From Candidatus Aminicenantota bacterium (GTDB lineage: Bacteria; Acidobacteriota; Aminicenantia; UBA2199): a stretch of DNA of 5,567 nt. The notes under the pieces are model-generated. The model made no database searches, was not told where the DNA came from, and was given only the letters and a program-made list of their open reading frames with translations. The DNA is taken from contig CP070627.1 in assembly GCA_020355945.1 (NCBI GenBank), forward strand, positions 2,051,806 to 2,057,372, in the 5' to 3' direction. The translations under genes were made by a program, and so were the position numbers. Below, in pieces: positions 1 to 5,567 of the stretch; positions within the stretch are counted from its first letter, which is position 1; every line of letters starts with the position of its first letter.

Positions 1-669
1 GGAAAATATATTATCACCGTATCGATGGATGATACCGCTCGATTATGGGATTTGGAAGGAAAAGTATTACGAGATTTTAGCGGACCCAAAGATAGTATCA
101 CCTCTATCGCCTTTTCACCTGACGGCCAATATGTTCTCACCGGTTCGTGGGATTATACGGCTCGATTATGGGACCTGGAGGGAAACCAATTACAGGTTTT
201 CACCGGGCATGCCAGGCAAATCAATTCCGTCGCCTTCTCGCCGGATGGCAAATTTATTCTCACCGGTTCCCAGGATAAAACGGCTCGATTGTGGGAACTG
301 GAGGGAAACCAATTACAGGTTTTCGGCAGGCATACCGAGGATATCAGTTCCGTCGCCTTTTCGCCGGATGGCAAATCTATTCTCACCGGTTCCCATGATA
401 AAACTGCTCGATTATGGGACCTGGAGGGAAACCAATTAAAGGTCTTCATAGGACATAGAAGAAGAATTACTTCCGTCGCTTTTTCGCCGGATGGGAGACA
501 TATTCTCACCGGGTCCGCGGACAAAACCACTCGATTATGGGACTTGAAAGGAAATGAATTGTATATTTTCAAAAAACATGAGTTTAAGGTTGCATCCGTC
601 GCTTTTTCGTCGGATGGCACATATATTCTCATCGGTTCCGCGGATGAAACTGCTCACTTATGGAAGATC
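1..669 (+). repeat. Tandem 123-bp WD40-coding repeats (left-edge gene)
   Basis: Direct coding repeats with a constant 123-bp period; repeat anchors (the SPDG serine codon) are at 115, 238, 361, 484 and 607, with one partial unit before them. Neighbouring units keep the same synonymous codons: the 27 bases at 175-201 recur exactly at 298-324. Residues that differ cluster just after GH (HARQI, HTEDI, HRRRI, HEFKV) and in the GSxD position (W, Q, H, A, A). Confidence 0.92.
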
Positions 670-753
670 AGGACATTAGAAGATTTCCTGAAAAAGGGTC
701 TTTGTGAAAAGTTTAGCAAAGAGCAATTAAAGGAATTTGGGAGCGAGGAGTAA
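1..753 (+). CDS. WD40 repeat beta-propeller protein, C-terminal part (5' end outside window)
   Basis: The frame is open from base 1 and already inside a WD40 repeat (GKYIITVS-DDTARLWDL), so the ATG at 25 is an internal Met and not a start. The visible part holds one incomplete repeat and five more whose SPDG-type motifs begin at 115, 238, 361, 484 and 607, exactly 123 bp (41 residues) apart. Each unit reads SPDGxxILTGSxDxTARLWDLxGNxLxxFxGHxxxI/VxSVAF. The last blade (SSDGTYILIGSADETAHLWKI) passes into a charged tail, LEDFLKKGLCEKFSKEQLKEFG, a kind of tail I associate with the ends of WD40 STAND proteins. WD40 propellers are protein- or ligand-binding scaffolds. The upstream domains are not visible. 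Because the repeats match those of the large gene at 1814 closely, also in DNA, this is probably the end of a paralogous receptor of similar architecture, but that is inference. The stop is TAA at 751-753. Confidence 0.93.
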   Translation, partial: GKYIITVSMDDTARLWDLEGKVLRDFSGPKDSITSIAFSPDGQYVLTGSWDYTARLWDLEGNQLQVFTGHARQINSVAFSPDGKFILTGSQDKTARLWELEGNQLQVFGRHTEDISSVAFSPDGKSILTGSHDKTARLWDLEGNQLKVFIGHRRRITSVAFSPDGRHILTGSADKTTRLWDLKGNELYIFKKHEFKVASVAFSSDGTYILIGSADETAHLWKIRTLEDFLKKGLCEKFSKEQLKEFGSEE

Positions 754-759
754 AATATA

Positions 760-788
760 TTGACATACTTAAGTATTTTATCTAAAAT
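760..788 (+). promoter_or_regulatory. Strong sigma70-type promoter for the secreted-protein gene
   Basis: TTGACA at 760-765 matches the -35 consensus perfectly. After a 17-base spacer comes TAAAAT at 783-788, five of six to the -10 consensus. Transcription would start near 795, leaving a leader of about 18 bases with a ribosome binding site before the ATG at 813. The -35 box begins only six bases after the preceding stop codon. The region is very A+T-rich, which favours chance matches, but a perfect -35 with ideal spacing in the correct place is convincing. Confidence 0.75.
765..776. promoter_or_regulatory. 12-bp perfect palindrome inside the promoter spacer (possible operator)
   Basis: ATACTTAAGTAT is identical to its reverse complement and lies between the -35 and -10 boxes, overlapping the last base of the -35. 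A dimeric repressor bound here would block RNA polymerase. The 11-base string TAAAATATATT also occurs on both sides, at 751-761 and 783-793, 32 bp apart. No regulator gene is in the window, and A+T-rich DNA makes short palindromes common, so the operator role is only a possibility. Confidence 0.3.
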
Positions 789-800
789 ATATTTATGTAT

Positions 801-806
801 AAGAGG
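801..806 (+). promoter_or_regulatory. Ribosome binding site AAGAGG deciding the start at 813
   Basis: AAGAGG lies six bases before the ATG at 813. The alternative in-frame ATG at 795 falls on the predicted transcription start and has no ribosome binding site before it; it would also put six extra residues (MYKRYK) ahead of the signal peptide. The 813 start is therefore preferred. Confidence 0.65.
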
Positions 807-812
807 TATAAA

Positions 813-1733
813 ATGTACTTAAATAAAAAATTCCATTTAGCTATTATAACTATTTTACTTTTTTTATCGTGGACAACCGGCAGCGTGATTCATGGTTCAC
901 CAAAACCCCAAAATAAACAAATCCCCGTTAAAACCGGCAGGATAAAAATCTTCGAAAAAGAAAAGGTCACGCCAGGTGAAGGAAATGATGAATCCAACCA
1001 CAATTTTAATTGGTACTTATTAGACTTTCTCAGGAAGGAGAAAATGCAAGTATTTATTGCCGGAGATCCCAAGGAGAAAGACAAATGGGCGGTGGATGAC
1101 GGAATAGAGATTGAGATCACAAACGATTATATAGAAATCGGAATTGAGTATGGGTATTCTCGAGATAATATAAATAAAGCCGGTGGATTTATACCGGAGA
1201 ATGTCAGGAAAAATGCGAAAGATATCACTTACATAATCCCCAGCAAAGATGATATAAAAGATAAAAACTTAATAGAAATAACCATAACATTTGAATTAAT
1301 GGACACCGGGAAAGTAAAGGGAAACACCGACATATTTATCTTAAAAATGAAAGGAAAAAGCATAATAGAGCGCAAACGAATATTCACTGCATCCGGGCCT
1401 AAAGAATACAATGAAACTAAATTTAACAGGCATGTAACCCCTTTTAATAGAACCAAAGGGGAGAAAATATTTATTTCAGGAAGTAGAGAAAAGATGGCCA
1501 AATGGGCGGTAGATGCCCTACTCATTAAGGTTGCCAAGAGATACCGCTTTCCCGGTATTACCGGCAATTATCCTCGCAATAAAAAATATATACCTGATGG
1601 AGTCAAACAAGATAAGCTGGAAATAACAGGAATAATCCCGGAGAATAAAGAATCTCTTTTGGTGTTTGAATTATTCGATAAAGGTGGCGTATCCGGGAAT
1701 ACTGACATTTATTTATTATATTATGAATATTAA
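813..1733 (+). CDS. Secreted protein of unknown family with two copies of one domain
   Basis: The product has 306 residues from the ATG at 813 (RBS AAGAGG, strong promoter just upstream). Residues 1-28 look like a Sec signal peptide: Lys-Lys at 5-6, a hydrophobic core at about 8-19, then a polar stretch ending around SVIHG. There is no lipobox and no cysteine in the protein, so it should be exported in soluble form. The mature part is rich in lysine and beta-forming residues and contains two diverged copies of a domain, about 52-177 and 208-302. Shared marks are VTP at the start, FIAGDPKEKDKWAVDD against FISGSREKMAKWAVDA, IPENV..ITYIIP against IPDGV..ITGIIP, and FELMDTGKVKGNTDIFIL against FELFDKGGVSGNTDIYLL. 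I do not recognise the family; an all-beta, perhaps jelly-roll-like binding domain is a guess. It lies between two WD40 genes on the same strand, 80 bp before the large receptor gene and probably co-transcribed with it. It is poorer in G+C than the receptor gene. Confidence 0.85.
   Translation: MYLNKKFHLAIITILLFLSWTTGSVIHGSPKPQNKQIPVKTGRIKIFEKEKVTPGEGNDESNHNFNWYLLDFLRKEKMQVFIAGDPKEKDKWAVDDGIEIEITNDYIEIGIEYGYSRDNINKAGGFIPENVRKNAKDITYIIPSKDDIKDKNLIEITITFELMDTGKVKGNTDIFILKMKGKSIIERKRIFTASGPKEYNETKFNRHVTPFNRTKGEKIFISGSREKMAKWAVDALLIKVAKRYRFPGITGNYPRNKKYIPDGVKQDKLEITGIIPENKESLLVFELFDKGGVSGNTDIYLLYYEY
966..1343 (+). repeat. First copy of the WAVDD/GNTDI domain (residues 52-177)
   Basis: This copy contains VTPG, VFIAG, KWAVDDGIEIEI, IPENV, ITYIIP and FELMDTGKVKGNTDIFIL in that order. 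It is longer than the second copy because of an insert of about 15 residues after VTP (residues 55-75) and longer loops in the middle. Confidence 0.7.
1434..1718 (+). repeat. Second copy of the WAVDD/GNTDI domain (residues 208-302)
   Basis: The same motif order as the first copy: VTP, IFISG, KWAVDALLIKV, IPDGV, ITGIIP, FELFDKGGVSGNTDIYLL. The second aspartate of WAVDD is replaced by Ala. The match is clear in protein but not obvious in DNA, so the duplication is old, unlike the WD40 repeats next door. Confidence 0.7.
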
Positions 1734-1813
1734 TTACCGTACACCGGGGGGACAAGAAAAGGTGGCAGGCAAAATAAAAAACAAAATAAATTACAATAAG
1801 GGGGGATGTAAGG
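1734..1813 (+). promoter_or_regulatory. 80-bp spacer with ribosome binding site for the CHAT-STAND gene
   Basis: The run AAGGGGGGA at 1798-1806 ends seven bases before the ATG at 1814 and is a good Shine-Dalgarno sequence. The ATG at 1806-1808 is in another frame. The spacer has an A-rich stretch (1771-1797) but no stem-loop with a T run, so no terminator is seen. TACAAT at 1792-1797 resembles a -10 box but lacks a -35 partner and would remove the ribosome binding site. Read-through from the promoter at 760 is the simplest way to express the next gene. Confidence 0.55.
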
Positions 1814-4800
1814 ATGCAAGAAACCAATAATCATTTAAATCAAAAGCCGGTGATATTCCTGGCCTTTGCCAATGACCGGGTGGATGATGTCGCTTACCTG
1901 AGAAACCTGCCCAAAGAACTGGCAGGCATCAGGGATGCACTGCAAAAAGCAGAACAACACGGTTTATGCCAGATCATCGAGCGCGCCAATGCCACGATTG
2001 AAAATATCCTGGATGTTTTCCAGGACGATCGTTATCATGACCGCATCGCCATGTTTCACTACGGCGGCCATGCCAACAGTTATCAGCTCTTGCTGGAAAC
2101 ACTGGCAGGCGATCGTGCCGCTGCCCACAGGGAGGGTTTGGTCTCGTTTCTTGGCAAACAAAAGGGATTAAAGCTGGTATTTCTAAACGGCTGTTCATCA
2201 CAACAACATGCCTTAGACCTGGTCCAGGCAGGCATACCCGCTGTAATCGGCACCTCTCAATCCATTGATGATGAAGCAGCCACCAGGCTGGCCATACGTT
2301 TTTATAACGGCATTGCCAATAGTTTCACCCTGGAAAGAGCCTGGAAAGAAGCGGTAGACGAAATCAAAACCCAAAAAGGAGCCTCTAATTTCAGGGATTT
2401 GTACTGGGAGGGAAAAAAAGAAATAGAAGACCACTTCCCCTGGGATATCTTCTACAAAAAAGGGGGAGAAAAAGTAAAAGGCTGGAATTTACCCGAAGCA
2501 GCCAATGACCCGTTATTCGGCTTGCCGGAAATTCCTGCGGCCTACGGGCTGCCCGAAACCCCATTCCGCTTCCTGAGACGCTATGAAAAAAAGCACGCTA
2601 AAGTATTTTTCGGGCGCTCTTATTATATCCGGGAGTTATACAACCGGATTAACGATCCCAAATCCCCACCAATTATTTTGTTACACGGCCAATCCGGGGT
2701 GGGAAAATCATCCCTATTGGAAGCCGGGTTAATACCCAGACTTGAAGAATCCCATACGATTCTCTATATTCGTCGCATTCAAACCAAAGGTTTATTGGGC
2801 TCCTTAGAGGAGAGCCTGCAACGTCATTCCCCGGGTATTGAAAACCTGGCGCTGCCAGATCGATGGAAGCGGGTTGAATCCCAAACCGGTAAGCCCCTGG
2901 TCATCATTTTGGACCAGGTGGAGGAAGTCTATACCCAATCAAATAAACATTTCCCCAATGAGTTAGAGGACCTGATGGCAGCGTTGAAAGCGATTTTTGC
3001 AAATCCGTCACTGTACCCGCAAGGCAAATTGATATTAGCATACCGGAAGGAATATCATCCTGAAATGGATAAAAAATTAGGAATCTATGAGTTACCCCGG
3101 GCCTGGGTATTTTTAGAGCCATTGAAGCGGAGGGGAATAATGGAAGTGGTCACCGGGCTCACGCACACCTCGGAATTAAGGCAGCATTATAAAAATATAA
3201 CCGTGGATGAAGACCTGCCAATCATTATTGCGGATGATTTATTGGAAGACAAAAATTCTCCCATTGCCACTGTGTTACAAATTATATTGACCAACATGTG
3301 GAATAGCGCGACCAAAGAAAACTCGCACCAGGCCCGGTTTACAGTCGAAACATACCAACATATACGTAAGCATGGCGCTGCCATGGAAGATTTTTTTAAA
3401 CAGCAAATGAAAGTACTCCAATCCTGGGAACCGAAAGTAGTGAAATCCGGATTGGCCCTGGATTTATTGAAATTTCACACCACAAAATTAGGTTCCTCCT
3501 GCAGCAGGAATATAAAAGATATACAACAGACATACCACCACAACCAAAAGATTTTAGATGCGTTGATACAAAAATTAAAAGATATCTATTTACTTACGGA
3601 TGCCCATCAAAACGGGGAAGAAACCAGGTTGGCCCATGACACGCTGGCGCCCGTGGTAATAAAAGAATACACCGATTCCAGCAGACCCGGGCAGCGGGCT
3701 GCCCGCATTCTCACCACCAAAATAGAAGATTTTAAAAGGAACGGCAGTGAAGTATGGTTAGATGAAGCGGATTTGAAAATAGTAGAGGAAGGCGGAAAAG
3801 GGATGAGACTTTGGGACAAGAATGAAAAAAAACTACTGGAAATAAGCCGGCAGCGCAAAGCAAAACGGGAAAAAGATAAAAAGAGAATAATAAAAATCAG
3901 GGCTGCTTTAATATTCTCTATCATTGTTTTCGCGGTTTTTTCCGCTGTCAAGTGGAAAGACGCAGCGAATAAATCAAGAATAGCAGATGCGAACCGTCTT
4001 GCCACCATCGCCCAGGGAGAAGCAAAACAAGACCCCACTATTGCCTTGCGCATCGCTGAAAAAGCCTGGCATTTGGATAAAAATAAAACCGTAACCCAAA
4101 CCCTTCATAACATTTACCGGGAAAACAATTTCTATAAAATCATAGCCAGATCAGACGATCACATAAAATCCGTGAAGTTTTCGCCCGATGATAAATATAT
4201 TCTCACCGCTTGCGCGGATAACACCGCCCGGTTGTGGAACTTAAAAGGAAATGAAATACATACCTTTAAGGGACATAAATATAAAGTCACCTCCGCTGTT
4301 TTTTCGCCGGATGGCAAAACCATTCTCACCGGGTCCGAGGATAAAACCGCCCGGTTATGGGACTTAAAAGGAAACCTCTTACAGGAATTCGAGGGGCATG
4401 AGGACAAAGTGACTTCTGTCGCTTTTTCGCCGGACAGCAAAACCATTCTCACCGGGTCCGAGGATAAAACCGCCCGATTATGGGATGAGGAGGGAAGCCG
4501 ATTAAAGATGTTTTCCGGGCACGAACTGGGGATCACTTCTACTGCCTTTTCCCCGGATGGGAAACGGATTCTCACCGGTTCCAAGGATAACAGCGCTCGC
4601 TTATGGGACCTGGAGGGGAGGGCATTGCAGTTTTTCAGCGGGCATAATAATGTGGTCATATCCGTCACCTTTTCGCCGGATGGCAAAACCATTCTCACCG
4701 GCTCAGCGGATAAAACCGCACGATTATGGGAGATAAATGGAAATGAAATAAAGGATTTCACCGGTCATGAAAAACCCATTTGCTCTGCTGCCTTTTCCCC

Positions 4801-5567
4801 GGATGGGAAATATATTCTTACCGGCTCAAAAGATAACACGGTTCGATTATGGGACCTGGAGGGAAATCAATTACAGGCTTTCAGGGGACATGTTGAGCCG
4901 GTCACATCCGTGGCCTTTTCAGCGGATGGTAAATATATTCTTACCGGATCGCTGGATGGAACCGGACGTTTATGGAAACGAAAAGGAGATCGATTATTTG
5001 ATTTCATCGGCCATGAAAAATCGGTTGATTCCCTGGCCTTTTCACCCGACGGCAAATATATTCTCACCGGCTCAGACGATCACACTGCCCGGTTATGGGA
5101 CTTAAAAGGAACCCCATTAAAGGAATTCAAGGGACATGAGTATCACGTCACCGCCGCTGTTTTTTCGCCGGATGGTAAATATATCCTCACCGGGTCCTAT
5201 GATGAAACCGCCCGGTTATGGGACTTGAAGGGAAACCAATTACAGGAATTCAAGGGACATGAAAGCTGGGTCACCTCCGTGGCCTTTTCCCCGGATGGTA
5301 AATATATTCTCACCGGGTCCTATGATAAAACCGCCCGGTTATGGGACTTAAAGGGAAAGCAATTACACGTGTTAAGCGGGCATCTTGATGCGGTCACCTC
5401 CGCGGCTTTTTCGCCGGATGGTAAACATATTCTCACCGGGGCCATGAACGGAACCGCCCGGTTATGGGACCTGGAGGGCAATCCCTTAAAGACCTGCAAA
5501 GGACATAAAGGTAAGGTCTGTTCCACTGCTTTTTCGCCGGATGGCACATATATTCTCACCGGGTCCT
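1814..5567 (+). CDS. CHAT protease - nSTAND1 ATPase - transmembrane - WD40 receptor (3' end outside window)
   Basis: One open frame of 1251 codons runs off the right edge; I checked that it stays in phase at several anchors. Domains in order: CHAT caspase-like domain (about 11-190), nSTAND1-type P-loop ATPase (about 250-615), a charged helical stretch, one membrane helix (about 692-712), a helical linker (717-768) with the AxRLAxxA...DPTIALRIAEKAW pattern, then WD40 repeats from about 777 to the edge. Both CHAT catalytic residues and both Walker motifs are present, so it should be active. By family knowledge, STAND proteins hold ATP/ADP, sense a signal through C-terminal repeats, oligomerise and activate an N-terminal effector, here a protease. 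Such proteins are proposed or shown to act in bacterial immunity and programmed cell death. The ATG at 1814 has a good ribosome binding site. The gene follows the secreted-protein gene by 80 bp. The target of the protease cannot be told from the sequence. Confidence 0.95.
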   Translation, partial: MQETNNHLNQKPVIFLAFANDRVDDVAYLRNLPKELAGIRDALQKAEQHGLCQIIERANATIENILDVFQDDRYHDRIAMFHYGGHANSYQLLLETLAGDRAAAHREGLVSFLGKQKGLKLVFLNGCSSQQHALDLVQAGIPAVIGTSQSIDDEAATRLAIRFYNGIANSFTLERAWKEAVDEIKTQKGASNFRDLYWEGKKEIEDHFPWDIFYKKGGEKVKGWNLPEAANDPLFGLPEIPAAYGLPETPFRFLRRYEKKHAKVFFGRSYYIRELYNRINDPKSPPIILLHGQSGVGKSSLLEAGLIPRLEESHTILYIRRIQTKGLLGSLEESLQRHSPGIENLALPDRWKRVESQTGKPLVIILDQVEEVYTQSNKHFPNELEDLMAALKAIFANPSLYPQGKLILAYRKEYHPEMDKKLGIYELPRAWVFLEPLKRRGIMEVVTGLTHTSELRQHYKNITVDEDLPIIIADDLLEDKNSPIATVLQIILTNMWNSATKENSHQARFTVETYQHIRKHGAAMEDFFKQQMKVLQSWEPKVVKSGLALDLLKFHTTKLGSSCSRNIKDIQQTYHHNQKILDALIQKLKDIYLLTDAHQNGEETRLAHDTLAPVVIKEYTDSSRPGQRAARILTTKIEDFKRNGSEVWLDEADLKIVEEGGKGMRLWDKNEKKLLEISRQRKAKREKDKKRIIKIRAALIFSIIVFAVFSAVKWKDAANKSRIADANRLATIAQGEAKQDPTIALRIAEKAWHLDKNKTVTQTLHNIYRENNFYKIIARSDDHIKSVKFSPDDKYILTACADNTARLWNLKGNEIHTFKGHKYKVTSAVFSPDGKTILTGSEDKTARLWDLKGNLLQEFEGHEDKVTSVAFSPDSKTILTGSEDKTARLWDEEGSRLKMFSGHELGITSTAFSPDGKRILTGSKDNSARLWDLEGRALQFFSGHNNVVISVTFSPDGKTILTGSADKTARLWEINGNEIKDFTGHEKPICSAAFSPDGKYILTGSKDNTVRLWDLEGNQLQAFRGHVEPVTSVAFSADGKYILTGSLDGTGRLWKRKGDRLFDFIGHEKSVDSLAFSPDGKYILTGSDDHTARLWDLKGTPLKEFKGHEYHVTAAVFSPDGKYILTGSYDETARLWDLKGNQLQEFKGHESWVTSVAFSPDGKYILTGSYDKTARLWDLKGKQLHVLSGHLDAVTSAAFSPDGKHILTGAMNGTARLWDLEGNPLKTCKGHKGKVCSTAFSPDGTYILTGS
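1844..2383 (+). other. CHAT (caspase-like) peptidase domain, residues about 11-190
   Basis: The CHAT signature is complete. MFHYGGHA at 80-87 carries the catalytic His (H86 of the GGH motif), and LVFLNGCSS carries the catalytic Cys, C127. AVIGTSQSIDDEAATRLAIRFYNGIA follows, matching the usual VIG...DxxAxxFxxxFYxxLA block of the family. CHAT domains are cysteine peptidases of the caspase/separase clan and cut specific protein partners. The domain is compact and is the first in the protein, the normal place for a STAND effector. Confidence 0.88.
2561..3658 (+). other. nSTAND1-type P-loop ATPase domain, residues about 250-615
   Basis: The domain opens with PFRFL...KVFFGR (R268), the usual start of nSTAND1 domains. 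Walker A is GQSGVGKSS (292-300, K298), followed by LLEAGLIPRL. Walker B is VIILDQVEEVY with D367 and the DQxEE signature (367-371). LAYRKEY (408-414) fits the sensor region, VLQIILTNMW (487-496) the LQxxLxxLW segment, and RLAHDTLAP (605-613) the conserved LAHD/E motif of the winged-helix end. DQxEE together with FFGR separates this from NACHT domains. Confidence 0.87.
3887..3949 (+). other. Single transmembrane helix (about residues 692-712)
   Basis: The stretch IIKIRAALIFSIIVFAVFSAV is hydrophobic and lies directly after a strongly basic run, RQRKAKREKDKKR. By the positive-inside rule the CHAT and ATPase parts stay in the cytoplasm and the WD40 part lies on the outer side. The helix is short for a membrane span (16 uncharged residues plus flanks), but its position between STAND and WD40 is common in this protein class. 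Confidence 0.7.
4142..5567 (+). repeat. WD40 array: eleven full 41-residue repeats plus the start of a twelfth
   Basis: The first codon of each SPDG-type motif is at 4181, 4304, 4427, 4550, 4673, 4796, 4919, 5042, 5165, 5288, 5411 and 5534, always exactly 123 bp apart with no insertion or deletion. The unit reads SPDGKxILTGSxDxTARLWDLxGNxLxxFxGHxxxVTSxAF. Conserved codons are kept as well as residues: ATT CTC ACC is exact in 12 of the 17 repeat units seen in both genes. Blade 7 (4919) departs most (SADG, TGRLWKRKGDRLFDF), and blade 11 has GAMNG in place of GSxDx. More than seven blades means at least two propellers. The array continues past the window. Confidence 0.95.

Noticed and set aside
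25..27. ATG at 25 as the start of the first gene
   Set aside because: The frame is open from base 1 and already encodes a WD40 strand (GKYIITVS) in the correct repeat phase, so the ATG is internal.
1734..1813. Terminator or separate promoter before the large gene
   Set aside because: No stem-loop with a T run is present. The only -10-like string, TACAAT at 1792, has no -35 partner and would start transcription too close to the ribosome binding site.
3607..4053. Open - strand frame of 148 codons opposite the end of the STAND domain and the membrane helix
   Set aside because: The + strand here codes for recognisable LAHD and membrane-helix segments in a continuous frame; the - strand product has no recognisable motif or ribosome binding site.
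4159..4761. Open frame of about 200 codons on the - strand, with repeated SHNRAVLS...VRMVLPSGEK segments
   Set aside because: It is the antisense reading of the WD40 repeats. Its repetition is the 123-bp period of the + strand gene, and it has no start signals of its own. The same holds for the - strand frames at 153-632, 4867-5067 and 5320-5559.
4767..5105. Open + strand frame inside the WD40 array
   Set aside because: It is in another frame from the continuous receptor reading frame and is a by-product of repeat codon composition. The + strand frame at 29-439 is rejected for the same reason.
4142..5567. Regularly spaced repeats that might suggest a CRISPR array or satellite DNA
   Set aside because: The units are contiguous 123-bp coding repeats with conserved WD40 residues and no spacers.
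4142..5567. Variable sites in the repeats as the target of a diversity-generating retroelement
   Set aside because: No reverse transcriptase or template repeat lies in the window, and the changes are not limited to adenines. Ordinary repeat divergence and recombination are enough.

Overview
The window is bacterial. It has Shine-Dalgarno-led genes, a textbook TTGACA-N17-TAAAAT promoter and tightly packed genes all on the + strand, with no tRNA, rRNA or CRISPR. Base composition is uneven: by hand count the middle gene has 18 G/C in 1261-1320, and the big downstream gene has 33 G/C in 2221-2280. The protein content (CHAT protease-like domain, STAND ATPase, long near-identical WD40 arrays) is typical of bacteria with large genomes and complex or multicellular lifestyles, such as filamentous cyanobacteria, planctomycetes and some uncultured sediment phyla. 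Nothing seen fixes the phylum.

Layout: (1) 1-753 is the 3' end of a WD40 beta-propeller gene that enters from the left edge; about six blades and a short C-terminal tail are visible. (2) 754-812 is a compact intergenic region with a strong sigma70-type promoter, a 12-bp perfect palindrome between its -35 and -10 boxes, and a ribosome binding site. (3) 813-1733 encodes a 306-residue secreted protein of unrecognised family, built from two diverged copies of one domain. (4) 1814 to the right edge is one uninterrupted reading frame of at least 1251 codons. Its order is CHAT caspase-like domain, nSTAND1-type P-loop ATPase, one membrane helix, helical linker, then eleven complete 41-residue WD40 repeats and the start of a twelfth. 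It has no stop in the window.

How it may work (inference): the large protein looks like a membrane-spanning STAND receptor. Its WD40 propeller would sense a ligand, the ATPase would oligomerise, and the CHAT protease would be the effector. This matches the predicted logic of bacterial STAND conflict or programmed-cell-death systems. The charge pattern around the single membrane helix puts the CHAT and ATPase parts in the cytoplasm and the propellers outside the membrane, the same side as the secreted protein encoded just upstream. The left-edge gene shares its WD40 repeats with the large gene down to codon choice, so the locus seems to hold two related receptors flanking the small secreted protein. 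The best candidate for something undescribed is this pairing of a secreted double-domain protein with a CHAT-STAND-TM-WD40 receptor whose repeats vary mainly at predicted ligand-facing positions.
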